Shown: piece after piece, positions 55,811 through 64,000 of the stretch | How positions within the stretch are numbered: position 1 is the first letter of the stretch | Layout: every line of letters begins with the position of its first letter | Assembly (NCBI RefSeq): GCF_907164915.1 | Contig: NW_025919491.1 | Span: 1 to 64,000, forward strand | Source: Impatiens glandulifera | Lineage: Eukaryota; Streptophyta; Magnoliopsida; Ericales; Balsaminaceae | DNA length: 64,000 bases | Direction of reading: 5' to 3' | Program-made: the position numbers and the translations under genes | The notes under the pieces: model-generated | What the model was told of the DNA's origin: nothing | Seen by the model: only the letters and a program-made list of their open reading frames with translations | The model's database searches: none

Positions 55811-56422
55811 ATTATTGTAATAATTAAACTCTAATTAATTAAAATAATGTCCAAGAAAAATAAATTAAATAATTTGAGATAAATAGTTTTTATTTTATCT
55901 AAAATAAATTTTAAGGGGTTAAAAGAAATTAAAATAAATAAATTAGGATAAATGTTGTATCCATTTTATCTCATAAAAATTATTTATAAAATTCAAAAAT
56001 ATAAAAAAAAATTTGGCAAAATAAATATTATGTCAATTTAAAAATATTTTGTACATTTTGTAGACAAAGGGACTGTAAGACTAGAAATAAGGAGAATTTA
56101 GTGTAGCAGACCTCTCAATCATCAAATCAGCGCTAAAACCTCATCCAATGCACAATAGCTAGCTGTGTCGCTTATTGTAATAGAAGGGACACGGGTTCGC
56201 GAAGCAACGAAACAAATAATACGCACATTATAATTCGATCCTATGGGCCGTGCTAAAAATTGTGATTTTGAAAACAGTTTCATGCAAAACATTGTTTTAA
56301 AATCATTTTTGAAAATCGTTTCATGTCATGCAAAACATCATTTAAAACAATTTACAGACATGAAGGCCTTGGAGGTGCATCTGCAGGAGCATATTTGTGA
56401 AAGTGCTAAGGTTAGGAACCGT
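55811..56422 (-). other. AT-rich sequence and probable internal remnant of element D
   Basis: No coding support. The right half may be the leader of element D, as it adjoins its primer site; the left half is featureless AT-rich sequence. Confidence 0.4.
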
Positions 56423-56435
56423 TGCTCTGATACCA
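56423..56435 (-). other. Element D primer binding site
   Basis: Minus-strand TGGTATCAGAGCA, three bases from the LTR end GGTGTAACA. Confidence 0.8.
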
Positions 56436-56438
56436 AAT

Positions 56439-58487
56439 TGTTACACCCTAATTTCCTACATTCATGCACCTAAATCAACGTGATTTCGAACATAAATGCG
56501 GAAGCTCTAGGGTTCCTATTTGACCCAATCATTGAAAAGGTTGATATAAAATTCGGTCCTACGGTCTCAGTCCCTCCTTCCACACACATCTTCGACACCA
56601 CGCTTCCGCTCCAACTCTTCCTTCACCTGGCATAAAATTCGTTGGCTGGATTCCTACACCACACAAGCAAAGTGAGTCTAGGGACCCAGCAAGCATATAT
56701 AAGAACACTTTTTTAAGACATTACATCCATGAGGGTTTTTAAGGGTATCTCATCAGTCAATCATGTATAGTTGCATACTGAGCACATATTCGGGACCCTT
56801 AGCCAGGAGAGTTGATCCTCCAGGGTAGGCATCCCTTCGTCAATTCCACCAGCCATATTTTGGGAGCATCGGACCACCAGAGCTCATGTTGGTGGCCATC
56901 CTCCCGTATCCGTCAATTCCTCCATGATTATCTCTTAGATTCCATAGCCCTTAACTTAAAACCATCCTTCTTTAGAAAACCATGGACTTGCAATGAAAAC
57001 ATGTTTTGAAACCATATGCATCGTTTATATAAAATACATGAATAAATAGCATAGTGTGGGTTTATAAAACGTTTAGAAAAGTACTTGCCTTAAAATCATT
57101 CATCTGTAGGATCTTCAGTCGGAACTCTCGGTCCTAAGTCTTAGCTAGGACCGAACGCTCTCGGTCGGGAAAAGATAGAATTTCGGGACGTGACTGTTAG
57201 ATAAATTCAGACCGGTTCAAATAAACCTAACTTAAATAAACTTCCCATGCAGGAACAAGGAACCGGACCGGATGAACAAGAGAACCGACTAAAGAAACCT
57301 AACCGGTCAAGCTACCAAACCGATCAAGAGTATTCGGAACGTGACCGCACAAAGAAAGGATCGGCCAAAGCTCAAAACCGGAATCATCAAATAGCCGATC
57401 ATCCACAAGACAAGAATAACCGGAAGAAGTCCGGTTACATCACTACCAAAAGACATTCGGCCAAGTCAAATGACCGACCAATACAAGAAGACAATTCGGG
57501 TATCTGTTGAGAACGATACCAAAGGAACAGAATGAACACTTCCATATTCATGCAAGTCTGAGGAAAGACTGTAGGCTGCAGAAGACAGTACTACCGGATC
57601 CTTCCACTTCGGGATAAGACAGAAAGGAAATCTTCCAAGTACAGACAACTGTCCAACAGACAGTGACTACATCAAGTAAAAGACAAACCCGGCAGGTTTG
57701 TCTTACAGACCGGCAGGTCTGAGACAGAATACCAGGTCTGAGGAAACGACCACAGGTCTGAACCTCTGAAACACTGAATCACTGCACCTCTGCTCAGCCA
57801 ATCAGATTCAAGGAAGTGAAATATGACCGTTGGCATATTTCACCTATAAAAGGAGGCAGTTGCAGAAGAGTAAATGCGGGACATCAAGAGACAACAGTGT
57901 GATATTGAGATATTAAGAGCATTTACTACAAGTGATAGAGTGTGCTGTTTTATAAAGCCTAAGTGTTGAAAGTTAAAGTGTGTTTTACAATTTCGGTGTA
58001 AATTGTAAGAGTGTTATCGAGCAGGAAATAAGTCTCGATCGGCTTGTACTTGTATTCCTTAGTGAATATCCTTCTCGCGGTTTCGAGAGGAAGGGGTGAC
58101 GTAGGAGTCTTATCTCCGAACATCCATAAAATCTGTCTTGTCATTTACTTTCTGCCGGCTTCATTATCTAACCGACTAACCTAACCACACCGCTCCAAAC
58201 CGACTCTATACTAACCATACCGAATATCCAGATTACCGAAACCGACCCACCATTTCCAAATCTCCATCATCCGAAACCGGCCTTGTTTATCAAACAAGTG
58301 TGCTGCTTCAACCTGAAAGCAAACCTCTTCCGCGCTTGAACCTAGTTCAAGGGCTTGTGACAGGTTGTGTAGTATTGAAACCCCGGTGTTAATCTCTAAC
58401 CAGATTAACCACCACCCTTCGAGTGTGAACCGTTAACCGGTCCAACCCCCCGGTTCTCCAGCGGCGATCTAGATCCTAACAGTGACA
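56439..58487 (-). mobile_element. Element D 5' LTR, split by a solo C-family LTR
   Basis: With the solo LTR and one GTGAC copy removed, the LTR is about 757 bp, reading on minus from TGTCACGTCCCGAAATTC to GGTGTAACA. Primer site type matches the copia elements here, but no coding region survives, so the superfamily is not assigned. Confidence 0.65.
57195..58481 (+). mobile_element. Solo C-family LTR (1287 bp)
   Basis: Starts TGTTAGATAAATTCAG and ends AGATCCTAACA, aligning along its length with the C2 LTR. GTGAC at 57190-57194 and 58482-58486 is a perfect target duplication. TATA box at about 57846. No internal sequence. Confidence 0.93.
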
Positions 58488-58528
58488 AACTACCATTATG
58501 AGTTTCTTAATTGCTTACTCCTCCTGAC

Positions 58529-58610
58529 CTGCAAAATATACATATTTACTCCTTTCTAGTACCCACATTTAGTTGGGTATGTGGTTGATTAGTCCCTTAG
58601 GGTTCCAAAC
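58529..58610 (-). other. B2 candidate 82-bp intron between gag and pol
   Basis: On minus it starts AAA|GTTTGG (58610) and ends TTTTGCAG|GTCAGG (58529), with TAA at the gag stop position inside. Length and phase equal those of C1 and C2. Confidence 0.42.
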
Positions 58611-60310
58611 TTTAATAAGTCGGATAACTTTTCTAGTGATAGTTCTAATTATTTTACCGGTACTTGGCTTAACATCTTTCTGTCTGCCTAAAAGTGCCTT
58701 ATTTTGTAGTGGTGGTGACTGTTGATTAGTTCTATGTGAGCGTGTATCGGTTTGTTTACCTGCTGGTTGGTTGTCTTTCCTTCTCTCAGGATGAAGCCAT
58801 TTTTTGAGTCAGTTGGGCTTACGTATTTTATTTCTTTTTCCGGTTTTGATTCACATTCTGTCTCATTGTCGGTTGAAGAGCTCTTGACAAATCCTATAAA
58901 GGAAAGATTTTCTTTTGTGAGTTTCATCCCATTTTAATAGTTCCGGTTAGCGGATTTGTTGTTCTTGTATCCAAGACCAAATTTACACTTGGGATGTCTT
59001 TGATAATTAGACATTTGGCTCACCTCTTCACTAGATTTTTTCCAGCCAGTCGTGACATATTTGGTTCTCTCGTTTTCTTCGATTAGCGATTGAACTGTCT
59101 CCTTGAGTTTCTTATTCTCTAAGGATAGTTCACCCGGTTCATATACCGTGGTTTCGTTTGGCTCACCAGCAGTACCACTTGACTCTCCAGTTTCATAGTT
59201 TGACCGAGTCGGTATAAGTGCATAAAAGTTTCTGAACTCAGAGACCATGTCGTTGAGTGAAATAACTAAGTCTTCTTTAGTGAATTCTTAAGAAGAAAAA
59301 TCGAATACCTCTTCTTCATTTGCCATGATGTATGTGACTCTTTTTTCGTCGTTTTCTGTGTAGGAGTAGGCCCAGTCGCTTCCACCGTCAGATGCTATGA
59401 GTGTCTTCTGAATTTCTTTTCCTTCACCGGTTTGCTGGTTGTTACTCTTTTCACCTCTTTGGTAGTTGTCAGTCGGTTTCCAGTCATCCCGTCTCGGTCT
59501 CCTGCATTCTGACATGTAATGACCCAAAGCATTGTAGTTAAAACATCTTACATTGGATTTGTCAACATAGTTATAGTTGAAGTTGTTAGATGGTTGAGTC
59601 TTCTTAATGAATCTTCCGAATTTCTGTGCTAGCATGGCCATCACGTCTTCACTTATCTGATCAGCGCTTTTGACAGGAACCGGAGCTACTGACACAGAAA
59701 CCGCTGGTTCCACCGACATCACCAGAGCTCTGGTTGCGGTTGATGTTGTTGCTTCGTCTTCGATCCGAGATCTCATCTCGAACTCGTAGGATTTCAAGTC
59801 CTCAAACACGTCGTGCAACTTCATCTGCCCGAGGTTGCTTGATTCTCTCATCCCCATAGTTTTTATATCCAATGCACTTGGTAAAGATCTCAATGCGTTA
59901 ACGATTATTTCCCGATTATCGTATCTTTTTCCAAGTGTGTACAGCTCGTTGATCACACTAGTGAACCGATCACTAAACTCCTTCATATTTTCTCCCGACT
60001 TCATCTTTATATTTTCATAGTTTTGAGTTGCCACAAAGATTTTATTCTCCTTAGTTCTTTCGTTTCCCTCATGCATCTCAATGATAGTTTCCCAGGTTTC
60101 CTTTGCACTTTGATAGTCTCTGATTTTGTTGAACGTATTTTCGTCCATAGCTTTGAAGATATGACTCATGCAATGGTTGTCTAGGTTGCTTCTTCTCCTA
60201 TCTTCATCTGTCCATACTCCTTTCTCCTTTTCAATCTTTATCGGACCTTCTTTTAGGATGGTGCTCATTTCATCATCCAGGGTGATCAGATGTTAATACA
60301 CCTGAACCTT
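58611..60310 (-). pseudogene. B2 gag, broken
   Basis: Main block 59288-60268 (326 codons): NNLD-type core (SNLDNHCMS), ETWETIIEMHEG, FSDRFTSVINEL, LRSLPSALDIKT, a linker, and a knuckle reading CFNYNALGHYMSEC in which the second cysteine is tyrosine (TAC). A stop at 59288 divides it from 58934-59248 (YVTTGWKKSSEEV, KCKFGLGYKN-like); 58688-58927 continues in another frame. The normal N-terminus is lost by a frameshift near 60275. Confidence 0.8.
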
Positions 60311-60403
60311 TCAGCCGCTAAACGCTCAACTGTTTAGCATGGGTGACTAATCGTAGTGGGTCATGCTTCCCATCTCTTTCGGTTGCTTGAGTGTTAAGAT
60401 TCC

Positions 60404-60416
60404 TGCTCTGATACCA
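60404..60416 (-). other. B2 primer binding site
   Basis: Minus-strand TGGTATCAGAGCA, two bases from the LTR end at 60419. Confidence 0.9.
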
Positions 60417-60418
60417 CT

Positions 60419-61735
60419 TGTTAGGATCGGGATCGCCGATAGGGGACTGGGGTCCGGTTAACGGTTAATCACTTACACAACAACACACTAAACACACTAG
60501 TACTAATCCGATTAGAGATTAGAACCACTCTTAATACTACACAGATTGTCACAAGACTCTTGAACCGTGTTCAAGGGTGGAAATGTCTGTTTCAAGTTGA
60601 AGCAACTCACACAATTCGGTTTGGAAGGTATTTAGGAGAAGTCGGTTTGAATGAGGGGAAAGCCGGTTCGGCTAAGGGGAGTATAAGTTATTTCGGTTGA
60701 GATAATATATATTTCGGTTCCGTTGGTTAAAATAAATAAGCTGGTAAGTAAAATGAAGAACACAAGAAAGGTTTTTATAGATGTTCAGAGTTTAATCTCT
60801 TACGTCACCCTTTCTTCTCAAACAATGATAAGGATATTCACTAAGTGGAATATTCAACAAACACACTCCGACCGAGTCTTATTTACTACTCGTCGGTTAC
60901 ACCACTCACAAAATGATGTAGTACTTTTACACAAGGTAAAATACATAAAGTTCTTAACTTCTACAACTGTTTCACTTTGGATCAAGAGGACTGTATGAAT
61001 TCAGGATGTTTTTCAGGCTTGATCAGGTGAAAACGTGTTTTGTAGTTCGCACGCGTTGGATCATGTTTTCTACTACTCTTGGATTTCTTTATATAGAGAA
61101 TATGACAACAGTCATATTTCTCTCTCATTTGTTGATTGGTCAGCCGAACAGGCTAGAGTAGGTAGCATTTACTTTTTGTACATGTGGCAGCCATACATGA
61201 AGGCAGCCGACTGCACCGTGAGGGTTGCTTGTATACCTAGATAAGATCTGCAATCATTAGATTTCCCGCATGCCTTATATCGGATCCTTCTTTGCTTATT
61301 CCCAAGATATTTTGTTACGTCATCTTCACATGTTTCATTACTTTGAATAATTTCCCGTTGACCTTAGGATCTTTGATATATTGAGCCAACCAAAAATAGT
61401 GCTTTATACAGTTTACGTCTCAGCCGATCCGATAAGAGAAGTCAAACTGATTTACTTGATTATGTCATGATCCTTGAGACAGAATGCCTCTACCGGTCCA
61501 GTGCGGCTTGAGCTGTATAATTTCTCGGATCCTTGAGACAGAATTCCTCAACTAGTCCGGTGCGGCTTGAGCTGTATCTGCACAAGAAAGTTTGAGGCTG
61601 ATTAAGTTATGGTCGGTTTAAAATTAACTTTCTTAATTTTTCTAACAATTTCTCCTTTTTTGATTATTTAGAATAAATATTCAAAACTTTTAATTGTTGG
61701 CCGGTTTGAAAAAAACATACTTAATTTTTCTAACA
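60419..61735 (-). repeat. B2 5' LTR with an extra polypurine-tract segment at its outer end
   Basis: On minus the outer end is TGTTAGAAAAATTAAG (61735). Eighty-eight bp further in, AAAAAAGGAGAAAT is followed by a second TGTTAGAAAAATTAAG (61647). It thus contains a polypurine tract and a second LTR start inside the 5' LTR. Confidence 0.7.
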
Positions 61736-62711
61736 TACGATTTTAAAGAAAATACAAAGAATAGGCAACAAGTCACGTCTACCTGCTATTACATTGTTTA
61801 ATAAGTATACTGATATAAAAGAACTTAGATATCTTTTTGTTGTTTTTTTTTGGGTGAAATAAGATCTCTCTTAACTATAAAAGTTAACAATTTTTAATTA
61901 GAACTAATATAAATGTCGTGGCAAAATTCTTCAAACAACACATATTGTGGTGTTACAATATGAGACTACTTGAAATATATACCAAATATGCTAGATAATG
62001 GAAATGTCGCCTCAATCGTACAAATGTAAGTTTTGAACATATATTTTTCATTAATTGTCACTTTTTTAATGATGTTCTTATATATTTTAATGTTCTTTTG
62101 AAGGCTTTAAAAATACTGAAAACTATATAGATAAAATACATTTATCAAATTCTAAACTCGGAGATCAATACAAACAAGGGAAATCTGTAATAGTTAAGAT
62201 ATGTAGTAGTTAAAATTTTAATATTATTAATTATATTAAATGAAAAATTTTATAATTTAATATTTTTTATTCTTGCTGTTTGTTGAGAATCTCTTATTTG
62301 TATTTTGGGTACAATTGATGCTATAAATACAAGTGAAGCACACTTCACTTGTAGTAACACTATAAATACAAGTAAAGCGTGCTCTTCGGTGAATGCTTCA
62401 ATAGTGATAACACTATAAATACAATCGAAGCGCACCCTGAAGTTAAGAGCTTCACTTGTAGTAACGCTATAAATACAAGTAATGTGATATGGAGTGAAGC
62501 GTGTAGTAACACTTTAAATATAGGTGAAGAGCGCTCTCGGGTGAATCGTATTTCACTTTTATTTAAGATGTAAATATTTTTATTTTGCTACAATTATTTA
62601 CTAAATATTTTAATATTATACACTAAATATATATACTAAATATTTTGAAGCGCATTTCACTTGAATTTTGAAAAATATTATTAAATAAATATAAATAATA
62701 TTAACATTTCG
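61736..62711. other. AT-rich intergenic stretch
   Basis: No coding region, LTR or primer site recognised apart from the CTATAAATAC repeats at 62310-62540. Very AT-rich. Confidence 0.5.
62310..62540. repeat. Irregular CTATAAATACAAGTGAAGC repeats
   Basis: Five copies of CTATAAATACAA-like words at 62321, 62360, 62413, 62467 and 62512, spaced 39-54 bp, with CACTTGTAGTAACA and GAAGCG between. Confidence 0.75.
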
Positions 62712-63830
62712 CTGATCTAAAAGTCTACGAGTTTAAGATGAACTCGAGAAATGAGGAGGAGCCATTAACATCCATAATCACTAAAGCCTAAGTGACAGCT
62801 GAATAGCCCTCTTCATCAGAGACTGCTGATGAGATCAACGAAGATGCGATGTCTTTACTTATCAAGAAGTTTGGCAAATATATGAGGAAGAATAATTCTA
62901 ACTCATCTTTCAATAATAACTCTAATGACTCTAAGTCTAACATACAGTGTTTTAATTGTGATACTCTAGATCACTACAAGTCTGAATGCCGAAAGCCAAG
63001 GAGAGACGACGAGAAGCCTATTGATCAGAAACATAAGGAGGATCATAAAGCATCCAAGTATAAGAAGGATCAGAAGATGTTGATGTCTGAAGAAAGAAAA
63101 AGAAAATGGGCCAAAAGCGATTCGGACACAAGATCATCCAACGACAGCGATGATGAGGACATCAAATGTTTCATGGAGAACGAGGATAAGATATTTGATT
63201 TGTCCTCTGAAGAGTTCACTCGGGAAGACTTGATTACTGAACGAGGATAAAATATTTGATTTCATGGTCATTAAGTAGAGGAACTGTCTGATCTTATTTC
63301 AACTCAACCAGACAATGTGATTAGTAAGACAAATGAACTATCATTTGAGAACAAGAATCTCAAGGAGACAGTTCAAATGTTGACTAAATAAAACGAGAAA
63401 GCCAACTACGTGATCAATGCATGGACAAAATATGGGGATGTAGTCAAACAGATGATAAGCAACTAAGGCCTGCCAGATGTAAATCTGGTCTAGAAAATGA
63501 CTATGGCAACCCAGACAAGTCCACCAAAAAGTTAAAACCCATCAAAGGAAAACTTTCCTCAATAAGTTTTGTCAAGGGACAATCAACTGAAGAGGGAACT
63601 GATTCAAGAAGTTATGATTTAACTTCAAAGGATGAAGTGATTTATGTTAAGCCAACTTCAAATTGGTTGAAACCTGAGAGAAGGACAACCAGTTGGTATG
63701 GAAAGGAAAAACTTGACAGGAAGTCAAGAAATGTTTACCAAAAATAATCATTTGAAGCTAAAGAATCCATAAGCATAATTAAGGTATGGATTCCCAAGGG
63801 ACTAATAAGCCACAGACCCAAAGAAAAATT
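62712..63830 (+). pseudogene. B3 gag, partial and broken
   Basis: The best block is 62849-63250: SLLIKKFGKYMRKN, an intact knuckle CFNCDTLDHYKSEC (CX2CX4HX4C), a lysine-rich linker and the acidic SDSDTRSSNDSDDED block. A stop at 63248-63250 and others follow; later pieces (63421-63747) read RPARCKSGLEND and YVKPTSNWLKPERRTTSW. The codon after RPK is GAA (no stop), as in B1. Confidence 0.75.
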
Positions 63831-63919
63831 GGTACCATATTTGCTATTGTCTATGGATGCAAATAAAAAAGGACTGCAGCGTGGAAGATTATACATGACA
63901 TCTTGATAACCGATGACTG

Positions 63920-64000
63920 ACAAACATCGCATATGAAGGTAACAAGCATAAAAAAGTTAACATCCTCACGAAGCCACTTCCTGAGTCTAAGTTTTTTTTT
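63920..64000 (+). pseudogene. B3 RNase H remnant
   Basis: Encodes YEGNKHKKVNILTKPL, paralleling YEDNKHEVVNILTKPL in B1 at 7920. The window ends in a run of T. Confidence 0.65.

Larger units (their letters stand above)
58488..61735 (-). mobile_element. B-family copia element B2, 5' part only
   Basis: On minus: 5' LTR (60419-61735), primer site (60404-60416), gag and the first codons of pol, cut at 58488 by element D. The LTR end TTAGGATCGGGATCGCCGAT resembles the B-family end at 17284. No second LTR in the window. Confidence 0.82.
62712..64000 (+). mobile_element. B-family copia deletion derivative B3 (pol-less), open at the window end
   Basis: Gag from the YEFKMNSRNEEE block, through knuckle and C-terminus, then directly the RNase H ending VNILTKPLPE at 63955-63990. 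The junction is at the same place as in B1. No LTR is seen inside the window. The left end at 62712 is a truncation. Confidence 0.78.

Noticed and set aside
56243..56473. Small open frame with MGRAKNCDFENS start
   Set aside because: It overlaps the element D primer site and leader on the other strand; no coding evidence.

Overview
The window is a gene-poor, transposon-packed stretch of a plant nuclear genome, almost certainly a eudicot. The evidence is L1-type LINEs with plant-style ORF1 zinc knuckles, Ty1/copia LTR retrotransposons primed by initiator tRNA-Met (TGGTATCAGAGC), nested insertions with 5-bp target duplications, and AT-rich satellite. The accessory proteins resemble, from memory and unchecked, predicted proteins of Lamiales genomes. 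I see no convincing host gene, rRNA or CRISPR array.

Layout. 1-6896: a decayed LINE on + (LINE-1). 6951-21419: a pol-less copia derivative (B1) whose 3' LTR is split by a complete but dead copia element A (8646-20152, duplication AATGG); A's own 3' LTR is split by a truncated minus-strand B-family LTR (17284-19750). 21484-37140: a minus-strand LINE that lacks ORF2 (LINE-2), split by the complete minus-strand copia element C1 (21783-35390, duplication AAGAG). 37258-39960: tandem repeats with palindromic monomers. 40340-54255: the complete, very young copia element C2 (13,916 bp, two 1321-bp LTRs with 4 differences, duplication ATTAG). 54265-55805: a solo LTR related to A (GACTA). 56423-58487: the LTR and primer site of an unclassified element D, split by a solo C-family LTR (57195-58481, GTGAC). 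58488-61735: the gag end and 5' LTR of a minus-strand B-family element (B2). 62712-64000: a second pol-less B-family copy (B3).

The most interesting content is the C family. Beyond gag and pol it carries three paralogous accessory genes (ORF-a, ORF-b, ORF-c/d). Each is preceded by a TATA box 74-114 bp upstream of its ATG and by a separate leader. The ORF-c promoter carries E2F-like TTTCCCGCC sites in both copies. Element A has a decayed member of the same accessory family at the same place, also with a TATA box. C1, C2 and B2 all keep an exactly 82-bp interval with splice-site-like ends between gag and pol. It contains the gag stop codon, and its removal would join gag and pol in frame. Other unusual features are a tRNA-Asp-like segment inside B-family LTRs, a duplicated polypurine tract, and LTRs built from 131-bp or 26-bp hairpin repeats.
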